A stretch of DNA of 64,000 bases from Microbacterium sp. LKL04 (GCF_900102005.1 NZ_LT627736.1:1860001-1924000), one strand, 5' to 3'; shown: positions 36,768-47,279, counted from the first letter of the stretch. Notes: generated from the sequence alone by a model not told the origin. Numbers and translations are program-made.

Positions 36768-38270
36768 ATGCCTTCGCCGCAGACCAGCGCACCGCCCGTC
36801 GATCAGCCTTCCTCCGTGCCCGGTGGGGGCGACCGCTTCTTCGAGTGGACCTCGACCCTCGGCGTCATGCGCATGGACGGCTGGTTCGGAGGGGTGGCTG
36901 CCGGGGCGGCCGCACGGTGGGGGGTCGATCCGCTGATCGTGCGCGGCATCCTCGTGGTCCTCGCGATCATCGGGTTCCCGGTGGCGCTGGTCTACGGGGC
37001 GGCGTGGGCGTTCCTCCCCGACACCGCGGGCCGGATCCCGGCCCAGGAGGCCTGGCACCGCCGATTCCACGCCGGTCAGGTCGGAGCGCTCCTGTTCATC
37101 GCGGCATCCTTCGTCCCCGCACCGCTTCCGCTCATCCTGGGCGTCCCTAGCCTGGTCGTCCTCGGCGGGGCCTACCTCGGGGACGTCGGGGTCGTGGTCC
37201 TCCTCCTCGCCGCTGCGGCGATCGTGTTCTCGGTCGTCGCCGTGCTGGTCGCCACACCGTGGCGCCCGCGGCGCGTTCAGGCAGCGACCGCCGGCCCCGC
37301 CGAGCCGGATGCCCCCGAGCCGGACGCCCCCGAGTCGGCCGTCTCCGATCCACCTCCGGATCGGGACGCGCCGGCCGAGCCCGAGACACCCGCCGGCGCC
37401 GCGACCGAGGACGACCTCGCCCGGTGGCGCGAGCAGCACGCCGCCTGGAAGGAACAGGATCAGGCGTGGCGCCGGGAACAGCAGGATGCCGCGCGCGCCG
37501 CCCGTGACCAGCTGCGCCGCGAGCGCCAGGAGTCCGCCGCGGCTTTCGCGGCGGAGGCGGCCGCGAAGCGGCGGGAGCGGCACGCGATCGCACCTCGAGC
37601 CCCGCTCGCGTTCGTTGCGCTCGCCGTCGGCGCCGCGGTGATCGCGGGGACGATCGTCGCACTGTCGACGGCGGGGGGCGACCCGATCGCCGCCGGACTG
37701 TTCGCGGCGGCCCTGGTCCTCGCCGGCGCCATGACGGCCTCCGGCGCTCTGCGACGCCGCAGCGGCTTCCTCGCCTTCGTCACCGCCGTCACACTCCTCG
37801 GAGGCGCCGCGGCCACGGGAGTCACCGTCGGGCGGGAATTGCACTTCTCTACGGGGAGCATCTCCAACGTCGACGGATCGCTCAGCAACGGCGGCGACAC
37901 GTTCGCTCAGCCGTGGGGCCATCTGTGGATCTCACTGCAGGAGACCGGCAGGGACGACGGGCGCGCGCACGTTCAGAAGCGATCGGGGGGCACCGTGGTG
38001 GCCGTGGACGACGGCGTCAGCGTGACGGCGGAGATCATCGTGGGGGACGCGTGGGCCGCGGTGTCGATGCCGTCCGACGGCTTCGTCCTTCTGGACGATC
38101 TCGACGGCGTCGACGCCGTCGCACTGCCCGACGGGCGCACGCGATACACCCTGACCTTGGGAGACCCGTCATCGTCCGATACGTCCGAGGCACTACTGAT
38201 CGAGCAGGACTCCGGCTATGTCGAGTTCCACCTGACCTCCGCCCTCGACTCCGAAGGGAACCCGTCATGA
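36768..38270 (+). CDS. PspC-domain membrane protein with C-terminal toastrack-like region
   Basis: A 500-residue protein. A PspC domain (~20-90, FFEWTSTLGVMR...GWFGGVAAGAAARWGV) is followed by membrane helices to ~170. A long charged region (~175-280) is rich in Glu, Gln and Arg and may form a coiled coil; two to four more helices and a beta-rich C-terminal domain (~365-500) with GSISNVDGSLSNGG follow. The end resembles the toastrack domain of LiaF-type proteins, which hold the kinase inactive. Divergent from the kinase gene, it would be the third component of the system (inference). ATG 36768 was taken rather than 36732, which overlaps the operator. Confidence 0.75.
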   Translation: MPSPQTSAPPVDQPSSVPGGGDRFFEWTSTLGVMRMDGWFGGVAAGAAARWGVDPLIVRGILVVLAIIGFPVALVYGAAWAFLPDTAGRIPAQEAWHRRFHAGQVGALLFIAASFVPAPLPLILGVPSLVVLGGAYLGDVGVVVLLLAAAAIVFSVVAVLVATPWRPRRVQAATAGPAEPDAPEPDAPESAVSDPPPDRDAPAEPETPAGAATEDDLARWREQHAAWKEQDQAWRREQQDAARAARDQLRRERQESAAAFAAEAAAKRRERHAIAPRAPLAFVALAVGAAVIAGTIVALSTAGGDPIAAGLFAAALVLAGAMTASGALRRRSGFLAFVTAVTLLGGAAATGVTVGRELHFSTGSISNVDGSLSNGGDTFAQPWGHLWISLQETGRDDGRAHVQKRSGGTVVAVDDGVSVTAEIIVGDAWAAVSMPSDGFVLLDDLDGVDAVALPDGRTRYTLTLGDPSSSDTSEALLIEQDSGYVEFHLTSALDSEGNPS

Positions 38271-38626
38271 CCGACGCACCCACGACCCCGCTCGACGACC
38301 TGGAGCCTCCGACCATCGACGAACCCGCGGCATCCGCTCGTCGCACCGACGGACCACGGACCCGCTGGGCAGCCATCGTGTGGGGCCTCACATTCGCAGC
38401 GATCGCCGCCGCGGGGTACGGCGTCACCTCCTCGACCCGCGCGACCACCACGCTGATCGACACGGTGGCGGATGCGCAGATCGGGCCCGCCGTCGCGATC
38501 GGCCTGCTCGTGATCGGCGGGCTCGTCGCCATCGCCGGAGTCGCAGGTCTTCTGCGTGCGGCGCAGCGATCTCTCGCAGCGGGCCGCTTACATCAATCCA
38601 CGCACGAGTCAACCCGCCAGACCTGA
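38267..38626 (+). CDS. Small two-helix membrane protein
   Basis: A 119-residue protein with an acidic Pro-rich N-terminus (1-35) and two hydrophobic segments (about 40-60 and 72-95), then a basic tail. The ATG overlaps the stop of the PspC gene (ATGA), so it is translationally coupled and probably works with it in the membrane. I do not recognise the family. Confidence 0.7.
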   Translation: MTDAPTTPLDDLEPPTIDEPAASARRTDGPRTRWAAIVWGLTFAAIAAAGYGVTSSTRATTTLIDTVADAQIGPAVAIGLLVIGGLVAIAGVAGLLRAAQRSLAAGRLHQSTHESTRQT

Positions 38627-38714
38627 CGCGATCGACCCTCTACATTCGTGGTGTCGCTTTACCCGAGCGGCGTAGGGGCGGACACGCGTGTCCGGGACAT
38701 CCGCAGGAGTGGCC

Positions 38715-40178
<1,464 letters not shown>

Positions 40179-40260
40179 TCACCGTCACATGCCGACACGC
40201 CGCGTCATCTGTGGTCATTCCCTGCGGCGACGTCCGCCGTCCGGGTTAGCGTGACAACAT

Positions 40261-40335
40261 CGCGACGGTCCGGGTGGTCCCGGGCACCGGGTCATACCGG
40301 ATGTGCAGCGGGTTCGACTCCCGCCGTCGCGTCCA
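40261..40335 (+). ncRNA. tRNA-like element (possible noncanonical or pseudo-tRNA)
   Basis: A 75-nt segment with a perfect 7-bp acceptor stem (40261-40267 with 40325-40331), a perfect 5-bp T-arm (GCGGG-TTCGACT-CCCGC, 40308-40324), a T discriminator and an encoded CCA (40333-40335). A D-like arm CCGG-GTGGTC-CCGG is present. The anticodon arm is abnormal: stem CCGG/CCGG with a 6-nt loop GTCATA containing CAT, and a bulged A below it. Position 8 is G instead of U. It may be a decayed tRNA, a low-scoring real tRNA, or another structured RNA using tRNA-type ends. Confidence 0.5.
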
Positions 40336-40369
40336 CTGCAGCCGACGAGCCCGACGCACGGGGCGTCGG

Positions 40370-40375
40370 TACGCT
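40370..40375 (+). promoter_or_regulatory. -10 element of the DoxX gene (leaderless)
   Basis: TACGCT, 6 nt before the GTG at 40382. Confidence 0.55.
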
Positions 40376-40381
40376 CGAGCC

Positions 40382-40807
40382 GTGAACGCGCCGCGAACGA
40401 TCGCCCGTCTGCTCCTCGGTGCGGGGCTGGTGTTCACCGGCATCGCTCACCTGACCTTCGCACGCGAGGAGTTCGTCGCCCAGGTCCCGCGGTGGCTGCC
40501 GCTCCCCACCGACCTCGTCGTCGTCGCCTCCGGAGTCGTCGAGATCGCGCTCGGGCTCGCGCTGCTCGTCGGCCGTCACCGCGTCGCCGTCGGATGGACC
40601 GTCGCGGCGTTCTTCGTCGCCATCTTCCCCGGGAACATCGAGCAGTTCGTGCGGGGCACCGACGCGTTCGGACTCGACACCGACCTCGCCCGCGGCATCC
40701 GACTGCTCTTCCAACCGCTGCTCGTGCTCGTCGCCCTGTGGTCGACCGGCGCGTGGGCAGCGTGGCGCGCCCGACGCCGGAGCGCTCGGGATCAGACGCC
40801 TGCGTAG
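40382..40807 (+). CDS. DoxX-like membrane protein
   Basis: A 141-residue protein with four hydrophobic segments. The beginning, ARLLLGAGLVFTGIAHLTF, and the later PGNIEQFV fit the DoxX-like family, whose members are small quinol/redox-associated or unknown membrane proteins. The GTG at 40382 has a leaderless -10 element 6 nt upstream. The final 16 bp overlap the convergent DUF1684 gene, so their mRNA ends are complementary. The role is unknown. Confidence 0.8.
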   Translation: MNAPRTIARLLLGAGLVFTGIAHLTFAREEFVAQVPRWLPLPTDLVVVASGVVEIALGLALLVGRHRVAVGWTVAAFFVAIFPGNIEQFVRGTDAFGLDTDLARGIRLLFQPLLVLVALWSTGAWAAWRARRRSARDQTPA

Positions 40808-41421
40808 CGTTCGCCGACCGGAACCTCCGCGGCCAGCACGTTTCCGGGCTGGGCGAGCGGGCAGGCCCAGGCCGGGTCGTAGGCGCACGACGGGTTGTAA
40901 GCGAAGTTCAGGTCGAGCACGATCGTGCCGGCTCCGGCATCCATTCCCAGGTCGGCGCCCTTGATCGTGTCGATCAGATATCTGCCGCCACCGTAGGTCC
41001 CGTCCGGCCTCCCCGCCAGTGCGTCCCGCAGCGGGATGAAGAGCCCGCCGCCGTACGTCGTCAGACGCCACACATCGAGTGAGCCGACATCGGGCAATTC
41101 GACGACGGCGACCCGCTCGAAGGGGACCACCCCGTCGGTCCCGGTCGCGAACTCGAACCCGCCGGGTTCCGTGGGCTGCAGCGGCACCTCGAACCGCCAG
41201 CTCGGGTCGTACGGAGCGACCGGCACCCCGTCGAAGCCCGTTCGATCCTCGGCGAGGATCGGCGTCGCGGGGTGGTGCGCCAGCAGTTCGTTCCGCCCGC
41301 TCCGCCACAGCTGGTGCGCAGCCTCGGGATCTGGCGTGGCCCGTACGACGTCGTAGAGGGCGAAGACGCGCCGGCGCCAGTCGACGACGTCCAAGGCAGT
41401 TCGAGCAGCCGAAGGGATCAT
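40792..41421 (-). CDS. DUF1684 domain-containing protein
   Basis: A 209-residue soluble protein. WRRRVFALYDVVR near the start, FIPLRDALAG in the middle and the C-terminal LDLNFAYNPSCAYDPAWACPL block match DUF1684, a family of unknown function found in many bacteria. The two Cys in the conserved block are seven residues apart. TAGCCT lies 6 nt before the ATG (leaderless). It overlaps the DoxX gene tail by 16 bp in convergent orientation. Confidence 0.87.
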   Translation of the reverse strand: MIPSAARTALDVVDWRRRVFALYDVVRATPDPEAAHQLWRSGRNELLAHHPATPILAEDRTGFDGVPVAPYDPSWRFEVPLQPTEPGGFEFATGTDGVVPFERVAVVELPDVGSLDVWRLTTYGGGLFIPLRDALAGRPDGTYGGGRYLIDTIKGADLGMDAGAGTIVLDLNFAYNPSCAYDPAWACPLAQPGNVLAAEVPVGERYAGV

Positions 41422-41427
41422 CGGCTC

Positions 41428-41433
41428 AGGCTA
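41428..41433 (-). promoter_or_regulatory. -10 element of the DUF1684 gene (leaderless)
   Basis: TAGCCT on the minus strand, 6 nt before the ATG at 41421. Confidence 0.6.
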
Positions 41434-41495
41434 CGCGCACTACCCCCTGCCCCGGCGCGCGCGACGCGCGTAGCCTTTCTGAAGGAGGTGCCCCC

Positions 41496-41915
41496 ATGCG
41501 CACACGTCTCATGTCCGCCGCGGCGGTCGTCACGTGGGCCGGCCTCACCCTCACCGCCTGCGCGACGGAAGGAGCCGCCATGCCCACTCCCGGCGAGAGC
41601 CCGGCCGCGAGCCGACCCCCGTTCCTCACTGCGAGCCCCGCTCCTCTCGGACCTACCGGGTCCGCCTCGGACCTGCCTCCGGCGAAGTGGGCCGCCTTGA
41701 CAGCGGATCTCTCCGCGCGCGGAGTCTCGGGCGATCCGGCCCTGGTCTCCTCCGAGCGCGTCGAGTTCTCGGACGGGTCCCTCGGCTGCCCCGCTCCCGG
41801 AATGGCGTACACGCAGGCGATCGTCGAGGGGTACCGCGTCGTCGTCCGCGTGGACGACCAGACCTTCGACTACCGCTTCGGCACCGGAGATGAGCCGCGC
41901 CTCTGCGAACGCTGA
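41496..41915 (+). CDS. Predicted lipoprotein
   Basis: A 139-residue protein with a signal peptide ending in the lipobox LTAC (Cys at about residue 22), a Pro/Ser-rich linker and a compact C-terminal domain with SSERVEFSDGSLGCPAPGMAY. The CPxPGxxY pattern with a second Cys near the end suggests a disulfide. The ATG at 41496 has a GAAGGAGG ribosome binding site and a TAGCCT -10 element at 41471. The function is unknown. It ends in a hairpin shared with the convergent subtilase gene. Confidence 0.8.
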   Translation: MRTRLMSAAAVVTWAGLTLTACATEGAAMPTPGESPAASRPPFLTASPAPLGPTGSASDLPPAKWAALTADLSARGVSGDPALVSSERVEFSDGSLGCPAPGMAYTQAIVEGYRVVVRVDDQTFDYRFGTGDEPRLCER

Positions 41916-41924
41916 TGACGGATG

Positions 41925-41963
41925 CCGAAGGGGCGGCGCGTCCTCGACGCACCGCCCCTTCGG
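41925..41963. terminator. Bidirectional terminator hairpin
   Basis: A 12-bp stem (41925-41936 with 41952-41963) around a 15-nt loop, between the convergent lipoprotein and subtilase genes. It shares the AAGGGGCGG core with the hairpin at 14289. Confidence 0.7.
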
Positions 41964-41974
41964 TTCCGTGAGCG

Positions 41975-44900
41975 TTAGTTGGTCTTGACCAGCAGCGCCT
42001 CGTCAGCGCCCGACTCGTTGTCGACGACGACGACCATCGCACCGAGCGGCTTCTGCGCGGCGTAGGCCCCGGCACTGGTCCGCACCGTCACCGACGCCTT
42101 GCCACCCTTCGGGACGACCTCGTACTGGCCGTTGCCGAAGGCGGGCTTGCTCAGGTCGTAGGTGGCCTTTCCGTCGAAAGCGTCGCTTCCGTCGGTCGTG
42201 CCGCTGAACGACTGCACGGTGTAGTCGAACGGTCCCGTGATGCCGAGGTCAGCGAGGCTCACCGGCAGCAGGATGGTGCTGCTGTCCGTCGGCGCCTGGG
42301 CGAGGAATCCGCTCGGGATGAGCTCCTTGGTCTTCACGTTCTGGACGAAGACCTCGGCGACACCGTCGACCGAACCCGAGCGCACGGCGCCCGAGTCGTA
42401 TGAGAACACGACCCAGTCGGGGGTGCCGTCACGGTTCGAGTCGATCACGACGTCGAACTCGTTGGAGGCTGCATTCGACCACCGCGACCAGGTGTTGACG
42501 GCGAAGACGGCCAGGTGGTCGCCTCCGGTCGTCGCGAACGACTGCACCCCGGCGGCGCGCAGGTCGTACCCGGTGTCGGTGAGGGACTTCGGGGCATCCT
42601 TCTTGTCCGACAGACCCCACGTGTAGACGTCCGCCGCCGCGTCCAGAGCGCCCTTGCGGTTGTTCAGTTCGAGCGTGCGGTCACCGTCGGTGACACGTCC
42701 GCGCGAACTGAGCGCTCCCTTGACCGTCACGTCGCTGTTGGAGCGCGGGACGAGCAGGTAAGGAACCCGCAGCGTCGAGCCCTTCGACGTCAGGACGACG
42801 TTGCCCGAGACCTCGTAGAACGAGAACTGGTCGTCAGCCGAGAGCGAGCTCGGGATCGACGATGCCGCGATCGAGACCGACACCCGGAAGGTCGCGGTCC
42901 GCCCGGGGCGGACGGTGATCGTCTTGGTGTTCGTCGTGACCTTGGCCTTCAGCGACTGCGCCGACGGTGCGGTCGATACGCGGAACGTGACCGCCTTCTT
43001 GCCGTCGTTGCGCACGGTGACCGTCTTCGTGCTGTCGAGCTTGCCGGTCGACTCGTCGAAGCCGAAGCTCAGAGCCGCTTCGCGCATGCGGCCGCTCTCG
43101 GTGCGGAACACGTCCCCGGTCGCGGTGACCGTCGTGGCGACCGCCTGGGCCGTGTCGACGAGGCCGACTCCGCCGCGAGTCGGATCGATGCCCGCGACCG
43201 CGTCCGGGTCCGCCGTCGAGACGAGGGCCGCCGAGATCTGCTCGGTGTCCCAGGTCGGGTGCGCCTGCACCGTGAGGGCGGCGACGCCGGCAACGTGCGG
43301 CGCGGCCATCGACGTGCCCGAGAGGACAGCCGAGTCGCTGCCGGTGCCGACACCGACGGACGAGATCGACACGCCGGGCGCGGCGACGTCAGGGCTGATC
43401 GCGCTGTCCCCACTGCGCGGTCCCGACGAGCTGAACGAGGCGTAGCCGCGGAAGGCGGGGTTCGCGATCTCCTGAGCCGCGACCGTCACCGTCGCACCAT
43501 CGACGAATGCGGCGCCGTCCGACGAGCGCACCCCGAAGAACGGGATGGTGACCTCGTACGGCGTTCCGTCGTCGGGGTTCTCGGTGATGGCACCCTCATA
43601 GGGCGGCAGGTCGTTGGTCGAGTTGACCATGACCGCCGCTGCTGCACCGGCCTGCTGGGCGAAGATCGCCTTGGCCGCACGTGCGCAGGTGCCACGCTCG
43701 GCGACGGCGATCTGGTTGCCGCCCGGGGTGACGCCGACACGGGTGTAATCGGATGCCGCACATCCGAGCGCCTCGTTGGCGGGCGTCGCGGGGTCGTTCG
43801 TCAGTCGCACGACGGTGAGTTCGCCCAGGCCGTCGAGCGAGGCGCCGTTCGCGTTGATCGCTTCGACCTTCTTGCCGCCGACCGTCAGGATGGCGCCGGG
43901 GAACGAGGCGGTGCTGTCGATCGCGGAGACCGCGATGACGCCGTCACCGCTGCCGGGAGACCCGGTCAGGTAGGGGCTCGGACCGGAGTTGCCCGCCGAG
44001 GCCACCACGACGACACCGGCACCGACGGCGTTGGCCGCCGCGACGGCGCTCGGGTCGTCGCCCGTGCCGAACGAGGAGCCCAGCGACATGTTGATGACGT
44101 CCATGCCGTTGTCGACGGCCCAGTCGATGGCCTGAATGGTCATCTCGGTGGAGCCGTCGCAGCCGAACACGCGCACAGCGTAGAGGTCGGCTTCGGGCGC
44201 GACGCCGGGGCCGACGCGGAAGTCGACCGATGGCGTCGACTCGTCGTAGGGGCCGGTGTAGGTGGATCCGTCTGCGCGGACACCCGAGCCGCCGGTCGTG
44301 CCGGCGACGTGCGAGCCGTGGCCTTCGCAGTCGAGGGGGTTCGCGTCGGGCTTCGGGATGAGGGCGTCGCCGGTGCCGGACGGGTCGTAGTCGTCGCCGA
44401 CGAGGTCGATGCCACCCTTGATGCGGGGAGCCTTCGGGCCGAACAGGGCGGGGTCTGCGGGCTGATCGGATGCCGCGGCCGCAGCCTCGTACGCGTCGAT
44501 CGTCCCGGGGCCGCCGAATCCGGCGTGGGTGTAGTCGATGCCGGTGTCGATGATCGCGACCTTGACGTTCTGACCGGTGTAGCCGGTGCTCTCCCACACC
44601 TTGGGGACCCCGAGGAACGGCACGGAGACGGCGTTGTCGAGCTCGTGCCGGACGACGGGGTGCACGGCCACGACACCGGGGAGGGCGGCGACGTCGTCGA
44701 GCTGCGCGGCGGGGATCGTCGCCTGGATGCCGTTGTAGGCGGACTGCATCTGCGCGCGGATCTTGCCGCCTCGCTGGGTGATTCCGGAGCGGATCTTGTC
44801 CTGCGCCGCCTTCAAGTCCTTCTTGACGGTGGTGCGCTCGTTCTTGCTGAGGGAACGCCCCTCCTCCGCCTCGACGACGGCGACGGGCTCGCCTTCCATC

Positions 44901-45088
44901 TCGAGGACGACCGAGACCTGCCGGTCCGGGTCGATCGCCGCCGCGGAGACGTCACTGTCGAGCGCGCCGGTCGAGACGCTGCGATCGAAGCGCGCCGTGG
45001 GATCGTCGTCTGGTGTGGCGGCGAGAGCCGCGGTCGTGGGCAGCGAGAGCGCGAGGACGCCCGCGACCGCCAGGATGCGTCGGTGCAA
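41975..45088 (-). CDS. Secreted subtilisin-like serine protease (S8) with PA domain
   Basis: A 1037-residue exported protease. Signal peptide 1-23 (ends ALAATP); an I9-type propeptide at ~50-150; S8 catalytic domain with Asp in VAIIDTGIDYTH (~178), His in CEGHGSHVAGT (~258) and Ser in LSGTSMAAPHVAGVA (~591). A PA insert lies between His and Ser (~420-530, with RGTCARAAKAIFAQQAGA). The C-terminal ~350 residues are beta-rich repeats of Fn3-like type without a sorting signal. It would degrade extracellular protein for nutrition. The start has an AGGAAAGG ribosome binding site. It lies downstream of an ABC transporter but has its own upstream region. Confidence 0.94.
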   Translation of the reverse strand: MHRRILAVAGVLALSLPTTAALAATPDDDPTARFDRSVSTGALDSDVSAAAIDPDRQVSVVLEMEGEPVAVVEAEEGRSLSKNERTTVKKDLKAAQDKIRSGITQRGGKIRAQMQSAYNGIQATIPAAQLDDVAALPGVVAVHPVVRHELDNAVSVPFLGVPKVWESTGYTGQNVKVAIIDTGIDYTHAGFGGPGTIDAYEAAAAASDQPADPALFGPKAPRIKGGIDLVGDDYDPSGTGDALIPKPDANPLDCEGHGSHVAGTTGGSGVRADGSTYTGPYDESTPSVDFRVGPGVAPEADLYAVRVFGCDGSTEMTIQAIDWAVDNGMDVINMSLGSSFGTGDDPSAVAAANAVGAGVVVVASAGNSGPSPYLTGSPGSGDGVIAVSAIDSTASFPGAILTVGGKKVEAINANGASLDGLGELTVVRLTNDPATPANEALGCAASDYTRVGVTPGGNQIAVAERGTCARAAKAIFAQQAGAAAAVMVNSTNDLPPYEGAITENPDDGTPYEVTIPFFGVRSSDGAAFVDGATVTVAAQEIANPAFRGYASFSSSGPRSGDSAISPDVAAPGVSISSVGVGTGSDSAVLSGTSMAAPHVAGVAALTVQAHPTWDTEQISAALVSTADPDAVAGIDPTRGGVGLVDTAQAVATTVTATGDVFRTESGRMREAALSFGFDESTGKLDSTKTVTVRNDGKKAVTFRVSTAPSAQSLKAKVTTNTKTITVRPGRTATFRVSVSIAASSIPSSLSADDQFSFYEVSGNVVLTSKGSTLRVPYLLVPRSNSDVTVKGALSSRGRVTDGDRTLELNNRKGALDAAADVYTWGLSDKKDAPKSLTDTGYDLRAAGVQSFATTGGDHLAVFAVNTWSRWSNAASNEFDVVIDSNRDGTPDWVVFSYDSGAVRSGSVDGVAEVFVQNVKTKELIPSGFLAQAPTDSSTILLPVSLADLGITGPFDYTVQSFSGTTDGSDAFDGKATYDLSKPAFGNGQYEVVPKGGKASVTVRTSAGAYAAQKPLGAMVVVVDNESGADEALLVKTN

Positions 45089-45242
45089 GGGGGACCGCCT
45101 TTCCTTCTGGGAAGAGCGCTCGGCGGGGTGCGCAGACCGTCCGAGACGGATGCCGCAGCCGAGGCTGATAGGAGGCTATGCACCCCCTCTCGATCTCCCA
45201 AGAGGAATCTGTGCAGATGAGAGGATCCTCACCCGGCGCAGC

Positions 45243-46319
45243 TCAGGCGATGCGAGTCCCCGGCGGTAGCCGACGGGCCGGCGTGCGCGTGCGCATGATC
45301 GCCCACCAGAGCAGGAGCGCCGCGAGGACGATCTGACCGCCGAGGCCGACGAACCAGCTCGGCACGGTTGCGGCGACGATGTCCTCGGGGGTCGGTCCGT
45401 CCGCCTCGGGCTCCTGGCATTCGCTGTACGACGAGACGAGTTCCGGAGCGATCTGCGCCTGACGGACGGTGGACTTCACCCCGCTGAAGAGATCCTCCGG
45501 ATAGCCCTCATCGTCGAATCCGCCCGGCGTGGCGTCCGCGAGGATCACGAACGGGTTCGCGGCGAGGATCCACCAGACGTAGTCGAACCGCATGATGGGC
45601 GAGACCGTGGTCTCCCACTCGCTGCAGACCCAGTCCTCCGGCGTCGAGGCGCAGCGGGTCACACCGTCCTTGCAGATCGGAGCCCCGTCGACGTCGTACT
45701 CGGCCGCCTGATACCGGTCGACACGCTCCGAGGTGATGCTCGAACCGATCAGGCCGAAGGCGATCGGAGACCCGAGCGTCAGCGCCGCGACGACCAGATA
45801 GGTTGCGGCCACGGAGAAGAGCGGCCGGGAGAGCACACCGCTGATCGCGGTCCCGAGGGCGGCGACGACGCCCGTCTCGAGGACGAGGATCGCCGTCGAC
45901 GCGAGAACCGTCGGCGGCTCGACTCCGCCCCCCAGAGTCGCGATCACGAGGAAGGGCACCGCGACGGCGGCGAAGGCGAGCCCGGTCAGCCAGGCGGCGA
46001 GGAACTTGCCGAGGACGATCTCGGTCGTCGTCGCCTGGGTCACCTGCAGCGCGGCGAGGGTCGCGGCATCCCGGTCACCGTTGATCGAGTTCCCGCTGAG
46101 GGTCGGCGACACGAGGACGACGAGGAGCAGAGTGATCAGCACCACGACGGAGTAGACCCCGGGGCCGGAGTCCTCCTGGCCCGAGAAGGAGAGGAACGAG
46201 AGGGCGGTCGTCCCGACGAGAATGAGGGCGAAGACGCCGAGCATCACGTACCAGGCGACGGTGCGGATGCGCTGAGTCAGGTCGAGCCGGGCGATGGTCC
46301 ACAGGCGCGAGGCGTTCAT
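45243..46319 (-). CDS. ABC transporter permease (ABC-2 type)
   Basis: A 358-residue membrane protein with about six hydrophobic segments in the ABC-2 layout: one after the start, a pair near 70-100, a cluster at 110-210 and one at the end. The SGNSINGDRDAATLAALQVTQ segment is a typical cytoplasmic coupling region. A large external loop (~215-310) carries several Cys. The start overlaps the ATPase gene stop (ATGA), so both form one exporter. The substrate is unknown. Confidence 0.9.
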   Translation of the reverse strand: MNASRLWTIARLDLTQRIRTVAWYVMLGVFALILVGTTALSFLSFSGQEDSGPGVYSVVVLITLLLVVLVSPTLSGNSINGDRDAATLAALQVTQATTTEIVLGKFLAAWLTGLAFAAVAVPFLVIATLGGGVEPPTVLASTAILVLETGVVAALGTAISGVLSRPLFSVAATYLVVAALTLGSPIAFGLIGSSITSERVDRYQAAEYDVDGAPICKDGVTRCASTPEDWVCSEWETTVSPIMRFDYVWWILAANPFVILADATPGGFDDEGYPEDLFSGVKSTVRQAQIAPELVSSYSECQEPEADGPTPEDIVAATVPSWFVGLGGQIVLAALLLWWAIMRTRTPARRLPPGTRIA

Positions 46320-47248
46320 CGCGCACCCCCTTCGAGGTCGAGGAAGGTGTGTTCGAGGATGCCGCTGGCCGCCGAGAACTCCGCCACAGGCAGGCCTGCG
46401 GCCACCAGGGCCGCGAGCCCTGCGGCAGCGGCGGCCTCCCCCTCGAAGCGCAGGAGGACGTCGCGGCGGTCGACGGGGATCGTCGCGACATCGAGCCCGA
46501 GCGCCTGTGCGACGGGGAGAGCAGCGGCGACGGCATCCCGATCCGCGAGGCGGACACGCCACGTACGGGCGCGCCCCGCGGCTTCAGCGACCCGCTCCGA
46601 GCTGACCGTCTCGCCCTGCACCATGAAGACCGCGTCGTCGACCACTTCCTCGAGTTCGGAGAGGATGTGGCTGGAGACGAGCACCGTACGTCCCTCCGCG
46701 GCGAGCGACCGCAGCAGCAGGCGGAGGTCGATCCGTGCCTGCGGGTCCAGCCCGGACGCCGGCTCGTCGAGCAGGAGCACGCGGGGGTCGTGGACGAGCG
46801 CGCGCGCGAGCCCGAGCCGCTGCTTCTGCCCGCGCGAGAGAACGCGCGCCGGCGCGTCGCCCAGCGTCTCGAGCCCCACTGTCGCGAGCAGCTCCGCCGC
46901 GCGGGCCGCCGCCGCATCCTTGCCCAGTCCGGTGAGACGGCCGGTGACGGCGATCGTCTCACGAGCGGACAGGGACGGCCACGCGCCCAGACTGTCGGGC
47001 ATCCAGCCCAGCTTCGCGCGAGCCGCAGCCGGCTCGGTGACGGGGTCGACCCCTCCGATGCGGATGGTGCCGGCGTCGGGGGCGAGGAGCGAGGCCAACA
47101 TGAGCAGCAGCGTCGTCTTCCCCGCGCCGTTGGGTCCCACGAGTCCCGTGACAGCGCCTTCGGGCGCCTGGAAGGTGACGCCGCGGACGGCGTGGACGTC
47201 CCCGAAGGACCGTCGCACCCCCTCGGCGACGATGCCGGCAGTAGTCAT
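46316..47248 (-). CDS. ABC transporter ATP-binding protein
   Basis: A 310-residue ATPase with Walker A VGPNGAGKTTLLLML, signature VLSRGQKQRLGLAR, Walker B RVLLLDEPASGLDP and the H loop VLVSSHILSE. The C-terminal ~80 residues are the extension common in ABC-2 exporters. It powers the overlapping permease. ATG 47248 was preferred to the GTG 9 bp upstream because TAGGGT, the -10 element, overlaps that GTG and leaves a 7-nt spacer to the ATG. Confidence 0.95.
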   Translation of the reverse strand: MTTAGIVAEGVRRSFGDVHAVRGVTFQAPEGAVTGLVGPNGAGKTTLLLMLASLLAPDAGTIRIGGVDPVTEPAAARAKLGWMPDSLGAWPSLSARETIAVTGRLTGLGKDAAAARAAELLATVGLETLGDAPARVLSRGQKQRLGLARALVHDPRVLLLDEPASGLDPQARIDLRLLLRSLAAEGRTVLVSSHILSELEEVVDDAVFMVQGETVSSERVAEAAGRARTWRVRLADRDAVAAALPVAQALGLDVATIPVDRRDVLLRFEGEAAAAAGLAALVAAGLPVAEFSAASGILEHTFLDLEGGAR

Positions 47249-47255
47249 AGGGCTC

Positions 47256-47261
47256 ACCCTA
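47256..47261 (-). promoter_or_regulatory. -10 element of the ABC transporter operon (leaderless)
   Basis: TAGGGT on the minus strand, 7 nt before the ATG at 47248. Confidence 0.55.
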
Positions 47262-47279
47262 GGGGGTGGCTGTGTCCCG

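Noticed and set aside
40246..40443. A 65-codon minus-strand frame over the tRNA-like element
   Set aside because: It is a reverse translation of the tRNA-like T-arm, a known source of false small proteins.
42515..45220. A 901-codon plus-strand open frame
   Set aside because: Antisense to the subtilase, whose catalytic triad is intact on the minus strand.
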